Below are positions 7,599-14,515 of a DNA stretch of 14,901 nt, in pieces. Every line of letters starts with the position of its first letter. The first letter of the stretch is position 1. The position numbers were made by a program, and so were the translations under genes. A model generated the notes under the pieces. The model saw nothing but the letters and a program-made list of their open reading frames with translations. It was not told where the DNA came from and searched no databases. This stretch comes from Pseudomonadota bacterium (lineage in GTDB: Bacteria > Desulfobacterota > Desulfarculia > Desulfarculales > JAHJDS01), in NCBI GenBank assembly GCA_018812395.1, contig JAHJDS010000109.1, positions 1-14,901 of the forward strand, read 5' to 3'.

Positions 7599-7780
7599 TT
7601 CCGCGAAGCGGCTAAAGGTCGTGATGAAAAGCGGTTAGCAGTCGCTCTCGGCCGCCGGTCCACCTAGCGGCTCCAACGGTCTCAACCCATCACCGTTCCG
7701 CCGCCGGCGGAACGGAACATCGAGTAAAGTCTCTTAATAATCAACCTTGGGGACATACAAACGTTCGGGAAAGGCCTCTT

Positions 7781-7815
7781 GTGCCTGCGGCACCCAGACA
7801 GGCAAGCTGTCTGGG
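7781..7815. repeat. Twin-hairpin REP-like repeat
   Basis: GTGCC-TGC-GGCAC (7781-7793) shares its last base with the perfect 9-bp stem CCCAGACAG-GCAAG-CTGTCTGGG (7793-7815). There is no T-run, so a terminator role is unlikely; the form fits a short repeated extragenic palindrome. Confidence 0.5.
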
Positions 7816-7889
7816 CCACCCGCCGTTTCGACTCCGCGGGGCATTGGACGCGGGCCGAGGCGCGCCGACCGTCGACCTGGGGCACGGAC

Positions 7890-7927
7890 AAAAAAAAGCG
7901 GCCCCTATTTTTTAACAAGGGGGCCGC
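7890..7927 (-). terminator. Intrinsic terminator of the acyl-CoA ligase gene
   Basis: Perfect 8-bp stem GCGGCCCC/GGGGCCGC (7898-7905 with 7920-7927), followed on the minus strand by eight T. Confidence 0.85.
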
Positions 7928-7977
7928 TCGATGGGCAAAGGACGGCCGCCGGCCAGGCGGTGTCTGTCAGTGAACGA

Positions 7978-9552
7978 CTATTTTCCCGCCCAATGGCCGT
8001 AAATTTCGCGCAGCTTGCGGTGCAGGATCTTGCCCGTGCCGGTGCGGGGCATCTCCTCGTCACGGATGAAGTCCAGCCGCTTGGGCCGCTTGAAGCCGGC
8101 GATCTTGCCCCGGCAGTAGTCCATCAGCTCCTTGCCCAACTCGGGCGACGGCAGATAGCCCTGGTTCAAGATGACCACCGCCGTCACCATCTCGCCCCAC
8201 TTGGGGTCCGGGATGCCGATCACGGCCACGTCCCTGACCGCCTGGTGTGCCCCGACCACGTTCTCCACCTCGGACGGATAGACGTTCTCGCCGCCGGTGA
8301 TGATCATGTTCTTCTTGCGGTCGACCAGGTAGTAATAACCGTCGGGGTCCCGGCGGGCCATGTCCCCGGCGCTGAACCACTCGCCCACAAAGGCGGCCTT
8401 GGTCTCCTCGGGCATCTTCCAGTACTCGGTGAAGGTCTCCGGGGTGCGCGAGTAGAGCTCGCCCACCTCGCCGTCCCGGACCTCGTTGCCCTCTTCATCG
8501 AGCAGCTTGATCTTGTCCGTGCCCGGGATCTCCCGGCCGATGGACCCCAGCTTGTCGAACTGCTCGTCCGGATAGAGCAGGGTCACCAGGCCGGCCTCGG
8601 TCGAGCCGTAGGCCTCGTACAATCTCGACTTGGGGAACAGCACCTTCAGGATGCCCTCCTTGGTGTCCTTGCGGGCCGGGGCCGAGGAGCACATCAACTG
8701 CCGGACACAACTGGTGTCGTATTTCTGACGCACCTTGGCGGGCAGGGCCAGCATCATGATGTAGTGGGTCGGCACCAGGGAGGTGAAGGTGATCTTCTTT
8801 TGGCTCAGCGTCCGGAGCATGTGCTCGGGATCGAACGAGATCTGGTCGTAGACCACGCAGGTGGCGGCCACGTAGGTGAACACGAAGCTGTAAAAGATCG
8901 AGTTGACGTGGCACATGGGCATCACCAGCAGACACCGGTCGTCCCGCCGGTACTCCAAGGCGGCGATGTTGAGCAGGTACTGGGCGATATACGACTCGTG
9001 GCTGCGGACCACTCCCTTGGGACGCCCGGTGGTCCCCGAGGTGTACATGACCGTCCAGACGTCGTCGTGGGTCACCCGGACGTTCGGCTCGGCCTGGGGG
9101 GATTTCCGTACCAGGGCCTCGTACCCGACGTAGCCCCGCGGGGTGCGGCCCGAACCCATGTAGATCCAGTGCTTGACCCGCTTGCATCTGTCGCGGATCG
9201 AGTCGGCCCCGTCCACGAACTCTTCGGCCACGATGAAGGCCTTGCACCCGGAATTCTTGATGATGTATTCGTACTCGGGCGGGGCCAGGCGGAACATGAT
9301 CGGCACGGCGACCAGTCCGGTCTTGGCCGCGGCGGCGTAGATCTCCATCCACTCGACACAGTTGTAGGCGATGACGGCGAACCGGTCGCCCTTTTTGAGG
9401 CCCATTTTTAGAAGGCCGTTGGCCAGACGGTTGGTCCGCTGGTTCCACTGTTTGAAGGTCATCGAACGCCTCAGATCGGCCGCGCCTTCCTTGTCCGGGT
9501 AAAGGTCGGCGTTCATCCTCAATACTTCCCCCGCGTGAAGCCAACCGCTCAT
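7978..9552 (-). CDS. AMP-forming acyl-CoA ligase (fatty- or aryl-acyl-CoA synthetase family)
   Basis: A 524-residue class I adenylate-forming enzyme that activates a carboxylic acid with ATP and joins it to CoA. Motifs in order: phosphate loop YTSGTTGRPKG (170-180), YGSTEAG (315-321), GEWFSAGD (390-397) with the ribose-binding D397, the hinge DRKKNMIITGGENVYPSEVE (411-430) and the catalytic lysine in PRTGTGK (K508). Length fits the family and no transmembrane segment is seen. The substrate cannot be read from sequence; medium/long-chain fatty acids, aromatic or crotonobetaine-like acids are all possible. I chose ATG 9552 because AAGGAGG (9560-9566) lies seven bases before it and the sequence MSGWLHAGEVLRMNA fits a family N-terminus; the frame is open further upstream but passes through a promoter and terminator. 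The long leader suggests attenuation control. Confidence 0.92.
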   Translation of the reverse strand: MSGWLHAGEVLRMNADLYPDKEGAADLRRSMTFKQWNQRTNRLANGLLKMGLKKGDRFAVIAYNCVEWMEIYAAAAKTGLVAVPIMFRLAPPEYEYIIKNSGCKAFIVAEEFVDGADSIRDRCKRVKHWIYMGSGRTPRGYVGYEALVRKSPQAEPNVRVTHDDVWTVMYTSGTTGRPKGVVRSHESYIAQYLLNIAALEYRRDDRCLLVMPMCHVNSIFYSFVFTYVAATCVVYDQISFDPEHMLRTLSQKKITFTSLVPTHYIMMLALPAKVRQKYDTSCVRQLMCSSAPARKDTKEGILKVLFPKSRLYEAYGSTEAGLVTLLYPDEQFDKLGSIGREIPGTDKIKLLDEEGNEVRDGEVGELYSRTPETFTEYWKMPEETKAAFVGEWFSAGDMARRDPDGYYYLVDRKKNMIITGGENVYPSEVENVVGAHQAVRDVAVIGIPDPKWGEMVTAVVILNQGYLPSPELGKELMDYCRGKIAGFKRPKRLDFIRDEEMPRTGTGKILHRKLREIYGHWAGK

Positions 9553-9559
9553 TGGTGAA

Positions 9560-9566
9560 CCTCCTT
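9560..9566 (-). promoter_or_regulatory. Ribosome binding site that decides the acyl-CoA ligase start
   Basis: AAGGAGG on the minus strand, seven bases before ATG 9552 and 33 bases after the leader terminator. Confidence 0.85.
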
Positions 9567-9599
9567 TTCCTGGGGCTTTGGTCTTGACAACGGGTCGGC

Positions 9600-9628
9600 A
9601 AAAAAAAGGCCAGGGTGAAACCCTGACC
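9600..9628 (-). terminator. Leader terminator (attenuator) ahead of the acyl-CoA ligase gene
   Basis: On the minus strand GGTCAGGGT-TTC-ACCCTGGCC (9628-9608) followed by eight T (9607-9600). The one imperfect pair is a G-U wobble when read as minus-strand RNA but a C-A mismatch on the plus strand, which indicates that the minus strand is the functional RNA. It stops 48 bases before the ligase start codon, between promoter and gene. Confidence 0.75.
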
Positions 9629-9637
9629 AATTTGAGG

Positions 9638-9694
9638 CTAGCCGACGGCGAGGCCTTTGAAGCTGATAAAGCAGAAGTTAAAATAGAACCCCAC
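9638..9694 (-). CDS. Candidate Phe-rich leader peptide of the acyl-CoA ligase gene
   Basis: An 18-codon frame from GTG 9694 to TAG 9640-9638, reading VGFYFNFCFISFKGLAVG, with Phe at 3, 5, 7, 9 and 12 and Tyr at 4. A weak ribosome site AGGGGG (9709-9704) lies nine bases upstream. It sits wholly inside the predicted leader RNA and ends ten bases before the leader terminator stem, as in Phe-controlled attenuators. The frame could be chance in an A/T-richer patch, and the start codon and ribosome site are not strong. An alternative is a small regulatory RNA without translation. Confidence 0.3.
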   Translation of the reverse strand: MGFYFNFCFISFKGLAVG

Positions 9695-9724
9695 CGTCTT
9701 CGTCCCCCTGAATTCCTGACCGCG

Positions 9725-9753
9725 AGAATATCACATCCCGGCGGACTTGCCAA
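9725..9753 (-). promoter_or_regulatory. Promoter of the acyl-CoA ligase leader RNA
   Basis: On the minus strand TTGGCA (9753-9748), exactly 17 bp, then TATTCT (9730-9725) preceded by TGA, an extended -10. Predicted start near 9717, giving a leader of about 165 bases. It also contains TGGCAAGTC, shared with the promoter region at 11623-11655. Confidence 0.65.
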
Positions 9754-9774
9754 GACCATGGCCCGGCCCCGAAC

Positions 9775-9812
9775 AAAAAGGCCCCAGCCCCAAAGACGAT
9801 GGGGACGGGGCC
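9775..9812 (-). terminator. Intrinsic terminator of the Cys/Arg-rich protein gene
   Basis: Stem GGCCCC..CCCC with GGGG..GGGGCC (about 9780-9812), a 2-by-2 internal loop and a nine-base apical loop, followed on the minus strand by TTTTTG. It lies just after the stop at 9837. Confidence 0.7.
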
Positions 9813-9836
9813 TGGCCGGCGATCAATCAGATCAGG

Positions 9837-10322
9837 CTAGCGGACGTTGCGGCACCGGACGACGACGCGGCAGCGCTGGACCACTTTGCACCGGCGGACG
9901 CATTTGCGGACCACGCGGCACTGGCGGAACGGCTTGCAGATCCGGCGGCACCGCTTCTTGACGATGCACTGCCGAACGTTCCGGCACACCCGGTGGGGCC
10001 GGCACACGGTGCGGTATCGGCAAACGGTCTTGCCGCCAATCATCCGGCAGTACCTGCGACGGACGCACCTCTTACGGACGACGCAGCGCCGGGTGACCTT
10101 GCACACCCGGTAAGGCCGGCACTCCATCCGGCACCGACGAACGACCCGGCACTGTCTGTACGGCCTGCAGAAGGGCTTGCAGACCTTGAAGGGCTTGCAG
10201 ACTTTGAACTTCTTGCAGACCCGCTTGGCCACCTGGTCCTGACCGGTGTCGGCCGCCGCCACCGCGACGGAGAACATCAGGCCAAGGGCAACCGCCAACA
10301 ACACGACTAACAACTTTCTCAT
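9837..10322 (-). CDS. Secreted Cys/Arg-rich protein with mirror-symmetric cysteine ladder
   Basis: A 161-residue protein of no family I recognise. Residues 1-24 are a Sec signal peptide (MRKLLVVLLAVALGLMFSVA core, AAA before D25), so the mature part is exported. It has 22 Cys and about 51 Lys/Arg but only three acidic residues. Cysteines recur every six, sometimes four, residues in units such as CKPFKV, CRPYRQ and CRVVRR. The spacings are 6,6,4,6,6,4,6,6,6,6, then 9, then 6,6,6,6,4,6,6,4,6,6, an exact mirror around G96-G97. Each left Cys pairs with a right Cys whose numbers sum to 193, as in one long beta-hairpin. There is no CxxCH haem motif. Start ATG 10322 has GGAGGAG seven bases or fewer upstream (10328-10334). 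Its own promoter and terminator make it monocistronic. Possible roles: disulfide-stabilised cationic surface or antimicrobial-like protein, or metal binder; none is proved. Confidence 0.8.
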   Translation of the reverse strand: MRKLLVVLLAVALGLMFSVAVAAADTGQDQVAKRVCKKFKVCKPFKVCKPFCRPYRQCRVVRRCRMECRPYRVCKVTRRCVVRKRCVRRRYCRMIGGKTVCRYRTVCRPHRVCRNVRQCIVKKRCRRICKPFRQCRVVRKCVRRCKVVQRCRVVVRCRNVR

Positions 10323-10460
10323 TCACTCTCCTCCATACCCAAGTTAGGACACCCCAAAGCGCCAGCGGTTGCGGCCGTGCTCGAGCATCCCGGTCCACAC
10401 CGGCGATTCCGGCCGGCAACAAATAATGTGAAATTCCCGCACCGTCCTTGGTGAACGGCG

Positions 10461-10477
10461 AAGCAGTCGAACTGCTT
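10461..10477. promoter_or_regulatory. Perfect 7-bp inverted repeat at the predicted 5' end of the Cys/Arg-rich gene mRNA
   Basis: AAGCAGT-CGA-ACTGCTT lies just downstream of the predicted -10. It could be an operator at the start site or a 5' stem-loop that stabilises the mRNA. Confidence 0.4.
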
Positions 10478-10481
10478 GGCG

Positions 10482-10512
10482 AATATTCCCACAGCCCATC
10501 GCGGAATGTCAA
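10482..10512 (-). promoter_or_regulatory. Promoter of the Cys/Arg-rich protein gene
   Basis: Perfect TTGACA on the minus strand (10512-10507) with a weak -10 (GAATAT at 18 bp or AATATT at 19 bp). The leader would be about 150 bases, and contains the 10-bp palindrome TGCTCGAGCA (10378-10387). Confidence 0.5.
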
Positions 10513-10516
10513 CTTC

Positions 10517-10538
10517 AAAAAAGCCACCCCAACGGGGT
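10517..10538 (-). terminator. Terminator of the class IV aminotransferase gene
   Basis: ACCCC-GTT-GGGGT on the minus strand (10538-10526), then GGC and six T (10522-10517). The stem is short, so strength is uncertain. It lies 55 bases after the stop. Confidence 0.6.
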
Positions 10539-10593
10539 CTCGCCCTGGTTCAAGGCGTTGATTTCGCGCGGCTTATGATAATATCATGGTCGG

Positions 10594-11571
10594 CTAATCT
10601 TCGGGCGGCACCAGGACCGGACCCTGGCGGATATCTTGGCGCACCAGATCCAGCAAGGCCCGAGCCGCCGGTCCCGGCCGACCATCGGCCACCGGTCGGC
10701 CGTCGAACCGGGTCACCGGCAGGACGTCGATGCTGGTCCCCAGGAGCAACACCTCCCGGGCCCGGGTCACGTCATCGGGGCCGAATTTGGCGATGGCGAT
10801 CCCGGTCAAGACCTCGCCCACCAGGGCCGGGGCCAACTCCTTGACCCGGGCCGAGGTGATCCCGGGCAGGACCCGGTCCGCGGGCGGCAGCAAGAGCTTC
10901 CCCTGATCGGTGACCAGGGCCAGGCTTTCCATGGCCCCCTCGGCCAGCATCCCCTCCTCGTCCAGGGTCAGCCCGTAGTCCGCGCCCTTGAGCAGGGCTT
11001 CACGCAAGACCAGAACGTTGGGCAGGTAGTTGCACGACTTGATGTTGGCGAAGGCCCCCGGCTTGATCGGCACCCGGGTGGTGGCGACCTTGATCCCGCG
11101 GGTGTAGCTTTCGGGCGACGGGGTCTTGAGGCGGTAGGCGATGACGTACACCTCGGGCCCGGCGCACTCGAAGGGGTTGGCCGTAAACCCCCCCGGCCCC
11201 CGGGAGACGATGATCCGGAGACTGCACGTCCGCCGGCCGCCGGCCCGAATCACCGCCGCCACTATCTGGCGCAGTCCCTCCCGGCCCAGGGGCAGCTCGA
11301 GCCAGATCGACCCGGCCGAATGCTTGAGCCGGTCCAGGTGCGCCTCGAACCGGTAGACCACGCCGTCCACGCACTTGGCCGACTCGAACACCCCGTCGCC
11401 GCGGTGGACGACGTGGTCGTCCGCCGGGACCATCATCAACCACGGCTCCGTGACGATTCCGCCCCAGACCGAGGAGTACATGGCGTAGTAGCCGCTCCCC
11501 CACGGGGCGGCCCTGTCCTTGACCCTGGCCAGGGCCATATCGGGCGTCAACAACGGCAGTTTGTCTTTCAT
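10594..11571 (-). CDS. PLP-dependent class IV aminotransferase (BCAT / D-amino-acid transaminase / PabC superfamily)
   Basis: A 325-residue fold-type IV PLP enzyme. Motifs: HRGDGVFES (56-64), the catalytic lysine K178 in ANIKSCNYLPN, the segment LTLDEEGMLAEGAMES (201-216) with E211, LPGITSARV (235-243) and the C-terminal LLLGTSIDVLPVTRFDGRPV stretch. The family includes branched-chain and D-amino-acid transaminases and aminodeoxychorismate lyase; motifs do not let me choose one. The glycine/serine-rich EGSxxN signature usual in the family is EGAMES here, so one common cofactor-region residue (Asn) is replaced. The longer N-terminus (about 25 residues more than PabC) and the Met-rich region near 44-48 are also unusual. 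Start ATG 11571 has only a weak ribosome site; an in-frame TGA two codons upstream fixes it as the first possible start. It is divergent from the sigma54 activator gene. Confidence 0.87.
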   Translation of the reverse strand: MKDKLPLLTPDMALARVKDRAAPWGSGYYAMYSSVWGGIVTEPWLMMVPADDHVVHRGDGVFESAKCVDGVVYRFEAHLDRLKHSAGSIWLELPLGREGLRQIVAAVIRAGGRRTCSLRIIVSRGPGGFTANPFECAGPEVYVIAYRLKTPSPESYTRGIKVATTRVPIKPGAFANIKSCNYLPNVLVLREALLKGADYGLTLDEEGMLAEGAMESLALVTDQGKLLLPPADRVLPGITSARVKELAPALVGEVLTGIAIAKFGPDDVTRAREVLLLGTSIDVLPVTRFDGRPVADGRPGPAARALLDLVRQDIRQGPVLVPPED

Positions 11572-11600
11572 GGTCGATCACCATCCCGGGGCCGAACCGA

Positions 11601-11629
11601 ACCATAGCCCGGATCATCCGTCGTGGCAA
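11601..11629 (-). promoter_or_regulatory. Promoter of the aminotransferase gene
   Basis: TTGCCA on the minus strand (11629-11624), 17-bp spacer, TATGGT (11606-11601). The -35 lies in the left arm of the 10-bp inverted repeat. Predicted start near 11594, 23 bases before the ATG. Confidence 0.5.
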
Positions 11630-11655
11630 GTCATTTGCCTGACCCGACTTGCCAC
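11623..11655. promoter_or_regulatory. Perfect 10-bp inverted repeat between divergent genes (operator candidate)
   Basis: GTGGCAAGTC (11623-11632) and GACTTGCCAC (11646-11655) are separated by 13 bases, a little over two helical turns centre to centre. It overlaps both the sigma54-type site and the minus-strand -35, so a dimeric regulator bound here could control both directions. Confidence 0.6.
11624..11638 (+). promoter_or_regulatory. Sigma54 (-24/-12) promoter for the activator-Rieske-cytochrome b operon
   Basis: TGGCAAGTCATTTGC matches the TGGCACGNNNNTTGC consensus at ten of eleven defined bases, with GG and GC exactly ten bases apart. Predicted start near 11650, about 86 bases before the activator gene. 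It fits a gene coding for a sigma54-dependent activator, implying self-control. Confidence 0.65.
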
Positions 11656-11735
11656 CGGCTTCGAGATGAGGTAACTAGAACCCTTAGAGGAGAACGTCTC
11701 CCCGGCGCCCGGCGTTAGGCAGTGCGGCGAAGGAC

Positions 11736-13298
<1,563 letters not shown>

Positions 13299-13301
13299 AC
13301 C

Positions 13302-13778
13302 ATGGCCCGGGGCCGCGACAACAAGAAACAATGGCCCGGCGAGTCAGCGGAGAATAACTGGTTGCGGCGGGGTTTCATGCTGAGCCTGGTCGCCGTGGCG
13401 GTCGGCCTGCTGACCATCACCCGCCGTCTCCTGGGACATCGGCCCCCGACCACCAAGCCCCGGCCGGCCTTCTTCAAACCGTCCGAGTTCAAGCCCGGGG
13501 GCCGGGTGGTGGTCAAGGGCGGCCTGGCCCTGGTCAGGGACGGGGCCCAACTGATCGGCCTGAAGCTGGTCTGTCCCCACCTCGGGTGCCGGCCCCGATG
13601 GCAGGCCGGCCAGAATCTGTTCGTCTGTCCCTGTCACGGCAGCCTGTTCGCCCCGGACGGGGCCCGGCGCCGGGGGCCGGCCACCCGGGGCCTGACCCGA
13701 CTGCGGGTCTTTCCGCAAAAGGACGGCCGGCTGCGGCTGGACCCGGCCAAACCCCTTCCGGGAGAGGCGACGCGGTGA
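13302..13778 (+). CDS. Membrane-anchored Rieske [2Fe-2S] protein
   Basis: A 158-residue Rieske iron-sulfur protein passing electrons from quinol to a cytochrome. One N-terminal membrane segment (about 24-40) is preceded by a basic cytosolic stretch with R22-R23, possibly a Tat-like signal anchor. Cluster box I is CPHLGC (C91, H93 ligands; C96 disulfide) and box II is CPCHGS (C109, H112 ligands; C111 disulfide); the intact disulfide pair predicts a high-potential cluster of the bc/b6f type. The globular part is short compared with PetC. It starts three bases after the activator gene stop, and its TGA overlaps the GTG of the cytochrome b gene, so all three are co-transcribed and probably coupled. 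Similar pairs are called ExtO/ExtP in Geobacter selenite/tellurite operons, from memory. Confidence 0.9.
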   Translation: MARGRDNKKQWPGESAENNWLRRGFMLSLVAVAVGLLTITRRLLGHRPPTTKPRPAFFKPSEFKPGGRVVVKGGLALVRDGAQLIGLKLVCPHLGCRPRWQAGQNLFVCPCHGSLFAPDGARRRGPATRGLTRLRVFPQKDGRLRLDPAKPLPGEATR

Positions 13779-14413
13779 CGGCCAAGGGACGCTCGGCCGC
13801 CTCATTTCTGGAACACATTCATCCCCGCTTCCTGCCCGCGTGGCGGACCAGGGTGAGCGCCACCTTCTGCCTGGGCGGCTCGGCCTTTTTCCTGTTTTTG
13901 ATCCTGGGCCTGAGCGGCGTGCTGCTGATGTTCTTCTACCGGCCCACGGCCGAGGGCGCCTACCAGAGCCTGGTGGACCTCAAAACGGCCGTCCCCTTCG
14001 GCTGGTGGCTCCGGAGGTTGCACTTCTGGGCCGGGCAGCTCATGGTCGTGGTCTTGATCGGCCACGTCGTCCGGGTGGTGCTGCAGCGGGCCTATGCCCC
14101 GCCGCGGACGTTCAACTGGCTGGTGGGCGTGGCCCTGCTCGTCCTGACCGTGGCCCTGGATTTTACCGGGTATCTGCTCCGGGCCGACGTCCACACCACC
14201 TGGGCGGCCGAGGTCGTCGTCCGGTTGGCCGAGCAGATTCCGTTCCTCGGCGCCGAGATAAGATCCTTCTTCCTGCCTTCCGGCGCCGGACGGGAGCTGG
14301 GCCTGCTCCGGTTCTACGTGCTGCACTGTCTGGCCCTGCCCGGCCTGGCCTTGACGCTCATGCTCTACCACTTCTGGCGGGTGCGCCGGGACGGCCCGCC
14401 GCCCCGGCTGTAG
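13775..14413 (+). CDS. Four-His b-type cytochrome, cytochrome b6 / b N-terminal type
   Basis: A 212-residue membrane cytochrome with two b haems. Four helices carry the haem ligands: His pair 14 apart in LHFWAGQLMVVVLIGH and His pair 15 apart in LHCLALPGLALTLMLYH, the same spacings as cytochrome b6. The segment between (VALDFTGYLLRADVHTTWAAEV) matches the b6 TGYSLPWDQ region in position but not in letters. GTG 13775 is the start: it overlaps the Rieske stop (GTGA), has GGGAGAGG upstream, and the frame continues into the b6 N-terminal helix. The protein ends after helix D, so the subunit IV part with the PEWY quinol-site loop is absent, and no gene for it follows. It may work with another partner or have a different quinone site. 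An ExtP-like role is possible. Confidence 0.88.
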   Translation: MTAKGRSAASFLEHIHPRFLPAWRTRVSATFCLGGSAFFLFLILGLSGVLLMFFYRPTAEGAYQSLVDLKTAVPFGWWLRRLHFWAGQLMVVVLIGHVVRVVLQRAYAPPRTFNWLVGVALLVLTVALDFTGYLLRADVHTTWAAEVVVRLAEQIPFLGAEIRSFFLPSGAGRELGLLRFYVLHCLALPGLALTLMLYHFWRVRRDGPPPRL

Positions 14414-14434
14414 GGTGATTCGATTGCCGCCCCG

Positions 14435-14455
14435 AAACCCGTCCCCCGGGTTTTT
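14435..14455 (+). terminator. Terminator of the activator-Rieske-cytochrome b operon
   Basis: AAACCCG (14435-14441), five-base loop, CGGGTTT (14447-14453) and two more T. It lies 22 bases after the cytochrome b stop; the T side is on the plus strand. Confidence 0.7.
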
Positions 14456-14515
14456 CAGACCGGTCCTTTAAAATCGCCAAACAAGTAGGTGAGAAAAAAA
14501 CGATAGCGGTCCGGG

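Larger units (their letters stand above)
7599..7977. other. 379-base stretch without a gene, rich in hairpins
   Basis: No reading frame here resembles a protein. It holds, from left to right, a 10-bp stem hairpin CCGTTCCGCC-GCC-GGCGGAACGG (7693-7715), a degenerate end of the MITE-like repeat (AGTCTC..TAATAATC, about 7728-7742), two touching hairpins (7781-7793 and 7793-7815) and the terminator of the acyl-CoA ligase gene (7890-7927). It looks like a resting place for small palindromic elements between convergent genes. Confidence 0.6.

Noticed and set aside
7682..7918. Minus-strand frame of 78 codons in the gene-free stretch
   Set aside because: It spans three hairpins and the ligase terminator and shows no protein-like composition.
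9585..9590. Perfect TTGACA on the plus strand
   Set aside because: No -10 at a usable distance, and no plus-strand gene follows.
9715..9721. GGTCAGG near the ligase leader start as an antiterminator strand
   Set aside because: It lies mostly upstream of or at the predicted transcript start, so it would not be fully in the RNA.
9553..9759. N-terminal extension of the acyl-CoA ligase to 9759
   Set aside because: It would run through a promoter and an intrinsic terminator and has no family similarity; ATG 9552 has an ideal ribosome site.
9747..10310. Long plus-strand frame opposite the Cys/Arg-rich gene
   Set aside because: Its Asp/Ala/Pro-rich translation is the complement of the Cys/Arg codons; there is no ribosome site, and the minus-strand protein has a signal peptide, ribosome site, promoter and terminator.
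11649..11677. Sigma70 promoter TTGCCA-17-TAACTA on the plus strand
   Set aside because: The -10 is poor; the overlapping sigma54 site explains plus-strand transcription better.
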